Of a stretch of DNA of 9,484 bases, positions 1 to 6,570 are shown piece after piece. This stretch comes from Acholeplasmatales bacterium (GTDB lineage: Bacteria > Bacillota_I > Bacilli_A > Acholeplasmatales > Anaeroplasmataceae), in NCBI GenBank assembly GCA_024681175.1, contig JAILBI010000183.1, positions 1-9,484 on the forward strand, in the 5' to 3' direction. Position 1 is the stretch's first letter. Each line of letters starts with the position of its first letter. Made by a program: the position numbers and the translations under genes. The notes under the pieces are model-generated. The model saw only the letters and a list, made by a program, of their open reading frames with translations, searched no databases and was not told the DNA's origin.

Positions 1-1772
1 TATCAGCTAAAAATGATGTTTATTCAATGATTACTAATATTAATCAGGTATTAGCAGATGATACTAATTTTGATAAAGCAATTGAAGAGGCTTTATCATT
101 AGTAGGTAGCTATTTTTATATAGATAGAGTTTCAATTGCTAGATTAAATATTAAAACTAATACTATTATGAAGCATCATGTATGGTATAACCCTATGGTT
201 AGTATAAAGCATGAGGTTTATTGTGTTGATGATATTATTCCATATTGGGCTAAAGCATTAGGCACTAAAATGTATGTTACAATTGATGATTCTAAAAATT
301 TATCTGTCGATTATCCTCTTGTAAATATATTACCTAAGGATCAAACTACAGCTACTATGTCCTTTGAATTAATAGTTAATGGTAGATCATTTGGTATCAT
401 TAGATTTGATATGACTACAGGTGCTAGACATTGGCAGCCTGAGGATTTCCAAGTATTCTTATTAGTATCTCAGCTATTTGCTTCATATATTCAAAAGAAT
501 TATTTAAAGGAAACAAACTATAAAACATTATATTTAGATGCATATTATGGATGTAAAAATTTCGTTTATTTCTTTAAAACAACTGGTGAGGAAATAATCG
601 CTAAAAATATAATTGAATTTACTATTTTAGAAATTGATATTAGAAATATTATCAGCTATAGCTCTATTATTGGTAGAAAGAAGATGCTGGAATTAGTAAA
701 GATAATGGTTAATGTTTTAAATGAAGAGCCAGATATTATTTACGGTAAACATCATTCAGGCCCATTTGTTATTTATTTTAGATATCATTGTGAAAAGAGA
801 ATTGGTAATTTTTATAAAAAATTATGTAATGCTGTTCATGAATTTACTAAAGCAAATAACCTTCATGATTTATCATTACAAACAGGTGCTTATGCAGCTA
901 ATTCTAAGGATGATAGATTAATAGATGCTGTAAGCAATGCTAATTTAACAAGAACATTAAATAAAACAAATGAAATTCTTTATTATTCTGATGATGTAAA
1001 GAATGAAGCCTTATTTAAGAGTGAAATGGTATTAAGAATTGATGAAGCATTAGATAAGAATGAATTCTTATTATATTTACAGCCAAAGATTTCAACAAAA
1101 ACTAAAGAATTAGTTGGTGCTGAGGCCTTAACTAGATGGAAATATAAAGGAGAAAAATTATTATTCCCTGATACATTCATTCCACTTTTTGAACAACAGG
1201 GTATCATCGATAAATTAGATTATTCTGTATTTGAAAATGTATGTAGATATCAAAGAGGATTAATTAATGAGGAAAAGAATGTAGTTCCTATTTCTGTTAA
1301 TGTATCTAGATTTGTTTCTGATTTTGATGATTATATTAATAACATTGAAAGAATTAGAAAGAGATATGATATTGATCCAAAATATATTGAAATAGAAATA
1401 ACAGAAGGTATGTATTACGAAAATTCAAAGAAGATTTTTGAATTTATTTGTAAGCTACATGATATTGGATATAAGGTATCAATGGATGACTTCGGTTCTG
1501 GATATTCTAATTTAGTATCTATGGCTAAATTAAATTTTGATACAATTAAATTTGATAAGAGCTTCTGTATAGATTTAGAAAATAGTAATGTAAAGATTAT
1601 GCTTGATAAGCTTATTGAATTAATTAAGATGATGAATATGACTACTATCTGTGAGGGTGTAGAAACTAAAGAAAATGTTGAATATTTAACTAAAATCGGA
1701 TGTGATTCAATTCAAGGCTATTATTATAGCAAGCCAATTCCTTATCAGGAATTTAAAGAAAAATATTACTGA
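1..1772 (+). CDS. GAF / degenerate GGDEF / EAL protein, probable c-di-GMP phosphodiesterase (5' end outside window)
   Basis: This is probably a cytoplasmic signalling enzyme that linearises cyclic di-GMP. Counting from the first in-frame ATG at 27, residues about 1-160 resemble a GAF sensor domain and about 165-325 a GGDEF domain. The GGDEF signature has decayed to S-G-P-F-V at 244-248, so cyclase activity is not expected. Residues about 335-581 form an EAL domain with the expected metal-binding and catalytic positions: E366 of E-A-L, N425, E457 and E460 (E-I-T-E), D487-D488 (D-D-F-G-S-G-Y), K508, E543 and Q563. The EAL domain therefore looks active. The frame is open back to the window edge (codons from position 3) and ATG 27 has no SD, so the true start is probably upstream. 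No membrane segment is visible. The TGA stop is followed two codons later by TAA. The GAF ligand cannot be read from sequence. Confidence 0.93.
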   Translation, partial: SAKNDVYSMITNINQVLADDTNFDKAIEEALSLVGSYFYIDRVSIARLNIKTNTIMKHHVWYNPMVSIKHEVYCVDDIIPYWAKALGTKMYVTIDDSKNLSVDYPLVNILPKDQTTATMSFELIVNGRSFGIIRFDMTTGARHWQPEDFQVFLLVSQLFASYIQKNYLKETNYKTLYLDAYYGCKNFVYFFKTTGEEIIAKNIIEFTILEIDIRNIISYSSIIGRKKMLELVKIMVNVLNEEPDIIYGKHHSGPFVIYFRYHCEKRIGNFYKKLCNAVHEFTKANNLHDLSLQTGAYAANSKDDRLIDAVSNANLTRTLNKTNEILYYSDDVKNEALFKSEMVLRIDEALDKNEFLLYLQPKISTKTKELVGAEALTRWKYKGEKLLFPDTFIPLFEQQGIIDKLDYSVFENVCRYQRGLINEEKNVVPISVNVSRFVSDFDDYINNIERIRKRYDIDPKYIEIEITEGMYYENSKKIFEFICKLHDIGYKVSMDDFGSGYSNLVSMAKLNFDTIKFDKSFCIDLENSNVKIMLDKLIELIKMMNMTTICEGVETKENVEYLTKIGCDSIQGYYYSKPIPYQEFKEKYY

Positions 1773-1782
1773 AAATAAAAAA

Positions 1783-1820
1783 GTGGTACTAGTCCATTAT
1801 TGGAATAGTACCATTTTCTT
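1783..1820. terminator. Bidirectional intrinsic terminator between convergent genes
   Basis: TGGTACTA (1784-1791) pairs perfectly with TAGTACCA (1806-1813). Inside it, TCCA (1793-1796) pairs with TGGA (1801-1804) around a TTAT loop, giving a nested stem with one G/A mismatch. The + strand continues with a T-rich tract (1814-1820). The - strand reads a T-rich tract from the A-rich stretch at 1772-1782. It can therefore stop both the EAL gene and the convergent flavoprotein gene, whose stop codon lies in the tail. Confidence 0.85.
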
Positions 1821-3309
1821 ATGCTTTAAATTTTTTCTTTTCCCATCTAGTTATACGGTATGCGGCATGACGACCTGTAAATAGGGCTATTGGAAGCCCT
1901 CCAGGTGGCATTACCCATTGTCCTGCAATAACAAAATTCTTTAAGCCATCAATTAATCCTGTATCCATTAGCTTTTCATGGCTTGCTGTTGTGACAAATG
2001 ATTGGTATGAGCCACGATATGAATTACAATATCTTTCATATGTTAATGGAGTAGTTAAATCAATGAATTTTATGTCATCATCAGTTAATTTAAAATATAG
2101 CTTTAAATAATTTAATATTTTATTTCCTATTTTTTGCTTCTCGTTTAAATACTCTTCCTTAGTCATTGCTTTATATGTGTCATATAAATCATCGCCTACA
2201 CGGATTAATACAGTAATAGTAGTAAAGCCATTATTTAATGTTTTATCAAATGAATAATTTCTAGGATTTAATACGGATATTTTTGTTTTTCCAATATAGA
2301 ATGGTTCAATATCAAATTCAATCATTCTAGGAATATTTGATATATCCTTGGTTACCTTATATGATGCTAATACACAAAGTGATAATGGATTTTTTTCCTG
2401 ATCATTAAATCTTTTATTATAGAATTCAGCATTATATTTATTATCTAATAAATTATGTAATGTATGATGAACATCTATTGCTGATATAACATAATCTGCT
2501 TTAACGAATTCACCATTATCCAAAAATACGCCATTTGCTTTACCATTTTCTATACTTATTTTATCAACAGAAGTATTTAATATTAGTTTTCCACCAATGC
2601 TTTTAAATTTATCAGCAATTCTTAATGATACCTTTAAAGAACCACCCTCAGGAATTCCGGCATCATTTTGAGATAATGCCTGCATAATATATAAAAGTGA
2701 ATGTAGATTATAATTTTCAAATAAAGCCTTTTTAAATGTTTTTTCTAATAATTTAGATTTACATTTTTCAGCAAATTCTTTTACAGTTATATGTGTATAT
2801 TTTAAATATGGTAGAAGCATTGGAAGCATCTTTAAACCGATTTTTGTATAATCCCATGGATTCATCATGTCCATTGGCTTTTTAACAGGAATAGTAACAT
2901 GCTGATAATGCTTAATAGCTTTAATAAATTCATTAATTATTTTTTTATCGTCAGGTCCTATTCTAAGAAGCTCCTGCTTCAATTTTTTTAGATCAGAATA
3001 GAAAGTTACTATTTCACCATCTATATCATATTTATTAAAATAGTCTGTAACATAAATTTTAGTATTTTCATCAAAAGCGCCAATATGCTTCCAAATAGGG
3101 AAAAGCTGCTTTTTAGGGTTAACGCCTACAATCCAGTGGAGACATCCATCAATAAAAGCTCCATCCCTAGTCCAGCCTGTACATTGTCCACCTGGAATAG
3201 TATGTTTTTCATATATAGTTACATCAAAGCCATTTTCTTGTGCGTATATTCCGGCTGTCATTCCAGAAATACCAGCTCCTATAATAATTACTTTTTTCTT
3301 AGCTTCCAT
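1819..3309 (-). CDS. CrtI/phytoene desaturase-family NAD(P)/FAD-dependent oxidoreductase (paralogue 1)
   Basis: This is a flavin amine-oxidase-fold oxidoreductase related to phytoene desaturases and retinol saturases (COG1233 type); the substrate is unknown. Numbered from ATG 3309 (496 aa), the N-terminal Rossmann motif is G11-x-G13-x-x-G16 with acidic E34 ending the second strand. P39-G-G41 follows, then C43 and D54-G-C56-L-H58-W59. A P220-E-G-G223 loop precedes the second FAD-binding segment. The C-terminal FAD motif runs A462-G-Q-W465 to G470-G-L-P473 and G479-R480. There is no signal peptide; the stretch around 155-172 is only mildly hydrophobic. An in-frame ATG at 3318 would give 499 aa, but its purine-rich AAGAG abuts the start, whereas the same element lies 9 nt from ATG 3309. 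The gene is divergent from a paralogue of nearly equal length. No carotenoid synthase gene is nearby, so calling it a phytoene desaturase would be over-annotation. Confidence 0.93.
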   Translation of the reverse strand: MEAKKKVIIIGAGISGMTAGIYAQENGFDVTIYEKHTIPGGQCTGWTRDGAFIDGCLHWIVGVNPKKQLFPIWKHIGAFDENTKIYVTDYFNKYDIDGEIVTFYSDLKKLKQELLRIGPDDKKIINEFIKAIKHYQHVTIPVKKPMDMMNPWDYTKIGLKMLPMLLPYLKYTHITVKEFAEKCKSKLLEKTFKKALFENYNLHSLLYIMQALSQNDAGIPEGGSLKVSLRIADKFKSIGGKLILNTSVDKISIENGKANGVFLDNGEFVKADYVISAIDVHHTLHNLLDNKYNAEFYNKRFNDQEKNPLSLCVLASYKVTKDISNIPRMIEFDIEPFYIGKTKISVLNPRNYSFDKTLNNGFTTITVLIRVGDDLYDTYKAMTKEEYLNEKQKIGNKILNYLKLYFKLTDDDIKFIDLTTPLTYERYCNSYRGSYQSFVTTASHEKLMDTGLIDGLKNFVIAGQWVMPPGGLPIALFTGRHAAYRITRWEKKKFKA

Positions 3310-3334
3310 AATTCTCATCTCTTTTTCACATATG

Positions 3335-3343
3335 AGTATACCA
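3335..3343 (-). promoter_or_regulatory. Extended -10 promoter of flavoprotein paralogue 1
   Basis: On the - strand, TGG-TATACT is an extended -10 element (TGn plus five of six consensus bases). No good -35 is found at 16-18 nt spacing; that region overlaps the left edge of the 21-bp palindrome. Transcription should begin near 3327-3329, leaving only about 10 nt before ATG 3318 and about 20 nt before ATG 3309. This supports the inner start. Confidence 0.6.
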
Positions 3344-3359
3344 TAAAATATTTACTTTA

Positions 3360-3380
3360 ATATATTAATAATTAATATAT
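3360..3380. promoter_or_regulatory. Perfect 21-bp palindrome, candidate operator
   Basis: The arms ATATATTAAT (3360-3369) and ATTAATATAT (3371-3380) are exact reverse complements around a central A. The element sits near the midpoint between the two outward-facing -10 boxes (3335-3340 and 3410-3415). It touches the -35 region of the left gene and ends 6 bp short of the right gene's -35-like hexamer. It is made only of A and T, so chance is a real alternative in this genome. No regulator gene is present in the window. Confidence 0.4.
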
Positions 3381-3386
3381 GTTGGA

Positions 3387-3415
3387 TTGTTCATTTCATA
3401 TATATTTGGTATAAT
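3387..3415 (+). promoter_or_regulatory. Extended -10 promoter of flavoprotein paralogue 2
   Basis: A perfect TATAAT (3410-3415) is preceded by TGG (3407-3409), giving an extended -10. A weak -35-like TTGTTC (3387-3392) stands 17 nt upstream. Transcription should start around 3421-3423, downstream of the in-frame ATG at 3418, which therefore cannot be the start codon for transcripts from this promoter. Confidence 0.75.
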
Positions 3416-3429
3416 AATTGTGTTTGTAT

Positions 3430-3435
3430 GAGGGG
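3430..3435 (+). promoter_or_regulatory. Ribosome binding site that decides the start at 3439
   Basis: GAGGGG lies 3-5 nt before ATG 3439 depending on the pairing register. The alternative in-frame ATG at 3418 lacks an SD and precedes the predicted transcription start. Confidence 0.75.
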
Positions 3436-3438
3436 AAT

Positions 3439-4938
3439 ATGAAAAAGATTGTCATTATTGGTGGAGGCCTATCAGGTTTAGCGGCAGGTATTTATGCCCT
3501 AAAGGCAGGTTTTTCCGTAACTATCGTTGAAAAGAATAATGAAATTGGTGGTTTATGTACTACCTGGTATAAGGATGGAATCATGATTGATGGCTGTGTC
3601 CATTGGATTACTGGTTCATCTAGAGGTAATATGTTGCCAATATATAAAGAAGTTGGTATGTTAGATGATGTTAAAATCTATAAGCCACCATTCTTTTATA
3701 AATACATTTATAATGATGTTGTTATAGAAGTATCGCGTGACGCATCAAAATTGAAGGAACAATTATTTTCTTTTGTTAATGATTCAAATGATAAATCTTC
3801 TCTCAATTTATTTTTTAAATTATTGAAAAGATTTAAAAATGTTCCATTTCATACCGGAAAGCCTGTTAGCTGTTTAAAGAAGACAGAAGTAGTTGGATAT
3901 ATTAAGAATATTGCCCCAATGGCATTAGCTTGGAATAAGACTATTAATATGTCAATTTTAGATTTTGCTAATTCATTTAATTCAGATGTGTTAAAACACT
4001 TTTTCTTATCGTTTATGCCTTCATATTATTCTTTAACATATTTTGTAGGTATAATATCACAATTTATTACTGATAACGCCGATACAATTTATTGTAGAAG
4101 CTTAGATTTATCACTAAATATGAAGAAGAAGTTTAAAGAATTAGGTGGAAATCTTATATTAAATGAAGAAATAACAAAATTAAATATTGAAAATAATTCT
4201 ATTGTTAATATTGAGTCATTAAATAAAAAATATGAAGCTGATTATTATATTAACGCATCACCATTACATTATTTTTATGAGAAGCTTTTAGATAAGCAAT
4301 ATCATGATAAATATGTTGATTATATTTTTGATGATATTATTAATTATCCTTTAATATCAACTGTTTATATAGCAATGAAAATTGATAAGGAATATAAAGA
4401 ACCAATTGATCATTTTACTTTAATTCATTATGAAGAAGGTATTACAGTAGGATCATCAAAGAATCAAACCCTACATTATAGAGCATATCCATATTTAAAG
4501 AATAATGATGGTTCAACAACATTAATATGTTTAATTGATTTACATGTTAAGGATTATGATGTATTTAAAGAAAAATATGAAAATGGAACTTATTATGAAT
4601 ATAAAGAAGAATTAGGAAATTTAGCAATGAATGTTTATATTAATAAATTTCCTAAGGTTAAAGATTATATTTCTTTAGTAGATGTTGCTTCTCCTTTATC
4701 ATTTGAGAAGAAGACTTATACATATAAAGGTGCTTATTTATCAAGTCTTGCGACACCATTTGGAGAAAGAAAGTCATTTGAGATTAAGGATAAATTCATA
4801 TCTAATTTATATCATGCAGGTCAATGGATTACTCAAATTGGTGGTATTCCAAGAAGCTTATCTAATGGTAAATTTGCGATTGATGAGATAGTACATCAAA
4901 TGGAATTAATGAATAATAATAAAAACAATATGAAATAA
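3439..4938 (+). CDS. CrtI/phytoene desaturase-family NAD(P)/FAD-dependent oxidoreductase (paralogue 2)
   Basis: This 499-aa flavoprotein belongs to the same family as its divergent neighbour. The Rossmann motif is G8-x-G10-x-x-G13, acidic E31 ends the second strand, and G37-G38 follows. The signature C40-T-x-W43 and D51-G-C53-V-H55-W56 matches paralogue 1. The C-terminal FAD motif is A450-G-Q-W453, then G458-G-I-P461 and G467. It differs from paralogue 1 in the middle: the P-x-G-G loop is replaced by Y218-C-R220 with one residue fewer, so substrate or redox role has probably diverged. The start is placed at 3439 from the SD and the promoter position; this gives a compact M-K-K-I-V-I-I-G beginning typical of the fold. 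No export signal is seen. It is followed immediately by a terminator, so it is transcribed alone. The family assignment is secure; the substrate is unknown. Confidence 0.93.
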   Translation: MKKIVIIGGGLSGLAAGIYALKAGFSVTIVEKNNEIGGLCTTWYKDGIMIDGCVHWITGSSRGNMLPIYKEVGMLDDVKIYKPPFFYKYIYNDVVIEVSRDASKLKEQLFSFVNDSNDKSSLNLFFKLLKRFKNVPFHTGKPVSCLKKTEVVGYIKNIAPMALAWNKTINMSILDFANSFNSDVLKHFFLSFMPSYYSLTYFVGIISQFITDNADTIYCRSLDLSLNMKKKFKELGGNLILNEEITKLNIENNSIVNIESLNKKYEADYYINASPLHYFYEKLLDKQYHDKYVDYIFDDIINYPLISTVYIAMKIDKEYKEPIDHFTLIHYEEGITVGSSKNQTLHYRAYPYLKNNDGSTTLICLIDLHVKDYDVFKEKYENGTYYEYKEELGNLAMNVYINKFPKVKDYISLVDVASPLSFEKKTYTYKGAYLSSLATPFGERKSFEIKDKFISNLYHAGQWITQIGGIPRSLSNGKFAIDEIVHQMELMNNNKNNMK

Positions 4939-4971
4939 GAATAGATCACTATTCTTTTTTCTTTTTTTCTT
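4937..4971 (+). terminator. Intrinsic terminator after flavoprotein paralogue 2
   Basis: AAGAATAG (4937-4944) pairs perfectly with CTATTCTT (4949-4956) around the loop ATCA. It is followed by an almost pure T tract to about 4973. The left arm begins inside the TAA stop codon (4936-4938). Confidence 0.9.
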
Positions 4972-4974
4972 TTG

Positions 4975-4983
4975 TGATAAAAT
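4975..4983 (+). promoter_or_regulatory. Extended -10 promoter of the amylase-kinase operon
   Basis: TGA-TAAAAT is an extended -10 with five of six consensus bases. No convincing -35 exists, because that position falls in the T tract of the preceding terminator. The predicted transcription start is near 4990. GAGG at 5000-5003 is the SD, 8 nt before ATG 5012. Confidence 0.55.
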
Positions 4984-5011
4984 AAATGTAATTTAAAGCG
5001 AGGTTTTTAAT

Positions 5012-6559
5012 ATGGCGTGGTATAACGAGGCAATTATTTATCACATATATCCTTTAGGATTATGTGGATGTCCTAAAGAAAACAATTATGTTTTAGGTGA
5101 ATCTAGGATAAATGAATGCTTTAAATGGGTTGATCACATAAAGGATTATGGTTTTAATGCATTATATATTGGACCACTATTTGAATCAGTTGGTCATGGC
5201 TATGAAACAACTGATTATAAAAAGTTAGATTCAAGACTAGGTACAAATGAAGATTTAAAAAGATTTGTTAAGTATTGCCATGATAATAATATAAAAGTTA
5301 TTTTTGATGGTGTATTTAATCATGTTGGAAGAGACTTTTTTGCTTTTAAAGATTTAAAGGAAAAGAAGTGGGATTCTAGATATAAGGATTGGTTTTTAAA
5401 TGTAAATTTTAATAATAACAATGAATATAATGATGGTTTTTCATATGATAACTGGGGTGGATATAATTTATTAGTAAAGCTAAATCATTATAATGATGAA
5501 GTTAGAAGATATTTTTTAGATGTTGTAAGCTTTTGGATAGATGAATTTGATTTAGATGGTATAAGACTTGATGCTGCTGATGTTTTAAATTTTCAATTTA
5601 TGAAGGATTTAAGATGTTTATGTGATTCTAAAAAGAATGATTTTTGGCTAATGGGTGAAGTAATTCATGGAGATTATACTAGATGGGTTAATAATGAAAT
5701 GCTTGAATCTGTTACTAATTATTCATTACATAAAGCATTATATTCTGGTATGAATACTAATAATTTTTTTGAAATAGCTCACACTGTAAAAAGAATTGAA
5801 AATATGAATTTATCGTATTTATATAATTTTTTAGATAATCATGATGTAGAGCGAATATATACTAAATTAGATAATAAAAATTATTTTATTCCAGTTAATG
5901 TAATGCTATTTACATTACCTGGTATCCCATCAATTTATTATGGTTCTGAATTTGGTATTGAGGGTAAAAAGGAAAAAGGTTCTGATTATTCATTAAGACC
6001 TAAATTAAATATAGACGATTATAAGAATGATAAATTCGAAGATTTATTTAAAAGATTATGTAAGATTAAGAATGATTCTAAGATATTATCATATGGAAAA
6101 TATAATGAATTATTATTAACAAATAGAGTATTTGCATATGAGAGAGTATTAGATAATAATCAAATAATAATAATTGTATCAAATGATGATAAAGATAATA
6201 ACATTAATATTAATAATGCATATCATGATAAATATGTAGGAATATTATCTGGTGATGTCATTTATAAAAAAGATAATAAGCTTAATATTAATGTAAAAGC
6301 ATATTCTGGTGAAATTTTTGTAGCAAACGGATATGATAATGTAAAAGCATTAGATATTAAAATAGAAAATAAGGAAGAAGTAAAAGAAAGAATAGAGGTT
6401 CCAAATAAGCCACTTGAGGAAATGAATATTGATGAGCTTCATCAGTTGATTCTAGATAAGATGGCTAAGAATGGAAATGTTACAGATTATATGAGAAAAA
6501 CAGTTTATGATAACAATCATAAGCCTTCATTAATTAATTGGGTCAAAAGCTTCAGATAG
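5012..6559 (+). CDS. GH13 alpha-amylase-family glycoside hydrolase (intracellular oligosaccharide hydrolase) with extra C-terminal tail
   Basis: This 515-aa enzyme has the retaining GH13 (beta/alpha)8 barrel and probably cleaves alpha-glucosidic bonds in imported oligosaccharides. There is no signal peptide, so it should act in the cytoplasm. Conserved regions are visible in order: I with D99 and F-N103-H104; II G-I-R185-L-D187, with D187 the nucleophile; III M-G-E216, the acid/base; IV D275-N-H277-D278, the transition-state stabiliser. The N-terminus (W-Y-N-x-A-I-I-Y-H-I-Y-P-L-G) and the N-W-G-G segment (137-140) suggest a cyclomaltodextrinase/neopullulanase-like type; exact specificity cannot be called. 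A short beta C-domain spans about 355-430, with an Asn/Asp-rich stretch at 381-394. Residues about 440-515 form an additional charged, partly helical tail not normally needed by this family. The TAG stop is part of the SD for the kinase downstream. Confidence 0.93.
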   Translation: MAWYNEAIIYHIYPLGLCGCPKENNYVLGESRINECFKWVDHIKDYGFNALYIGPLFESVGHGYETTDYKKLDSRLGTNEDLKRFVKYCHDNNIKVIFDGVFNHVGRDFFAFKDLKEKKWDSRYKDWFLNVNFNNNNEYNDGFSYDNWGGYNLLVKLNHYNDEVRRYFLDVVSFWIDEFDLDGIRLDAADVLNFQFMKDLRCLCDSKKNDFWLMGEVIHGDYTRWVNNEMLESVTNYSLHKALYSGMNTNNFFEIAHTVKRIENMNLSYLYNFLDNHDVERIYTKLDNKNYFIPVNVMLFTLPGIPSIYYGSEFGIEGKKEKGSDYSLRPKLNIDDYKNDKFEDLFKRLCKIKNDSKILSYGKYNELLLTNRVFAYERVLDNNQIIIIVSNDDKDNNININNAYHDKYVGILSGDVIYKKDNKLNINVKAYSGEIFVANGYDNVKALDIKIENKEEVKERIEVPNKPLEEMNIDELHQLILDKMAKNGNVTDYMRKTVYDNNHKPSLINWVKSFR

Positions 6560-6562
6560 GAG
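6558..6562 (+). promoter_or_regulatory. Stop-embedded SD for the FruK-like kinase
   Basis: AGGAG starts with the last two bases of the amylase TAG stop (6557-6559) and lies 8 nt before ATG 6571. It selects 6571 over the in-frame TTG at 6538, which has no SD and would overlap the amylase. The arrangement suggests translational coupling. Confidence 0.8.
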
Positions 6563-6570
6563 ATGTTAGT

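Noticed and set aside
983..1207. A - strand open frame inside the EAL domain.
   Set aside because: It overlaps conserved EAL residues on the other strand and shows no features of its own. The + strand frames at 721-921 and 4682-4891 are rejected for the same reason.
1770..1778. Possible use of TGA as a tryptophan codon, since TGA at 1770 is followed by TAA at 1776.
   Set aside because: All tryptophans in every gene are TGG and no other in-frame TGA occurs, so TGA is read as a stop; the TAA is a tandem backup.
3085..3360. A + strand open frame overlapping the start of flavoprotein paralogue 1.
   Set aside because: It is antisense to the conserved FAD-binding region of a clear gene and has no promoter or family resemblance.
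3418..3438. An upstream ATG (3418) that would add seven residues to flavoprotein paralogue 2.
   Set aside because: It lies upstream of the predicted transcription start and lacks an SD, whereas ATG 3439 has GAGGGG correctly placed.
1819..4938. A carotenoid biosynthesis cluster.
   Set aside because: Only desaturase-family flavoproteins are present; no synthase, cyclase or prenyl transferase is in the window.
6181..6210. AT-rich, repetitive-looking run within the amylase gene.
   Set aside because: It encodes an Asn/Asp/Ile-rich turn region of the C-domain in the correct frame; no repeat unit of constant length is present.
6538..6570. An upstream TTG (6538) that would add 11 residues to the kinase.
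   Set aside because: There is no SD, it overlaps the amylase gene, and the family N-terminus begins exactly at ATG 6571.
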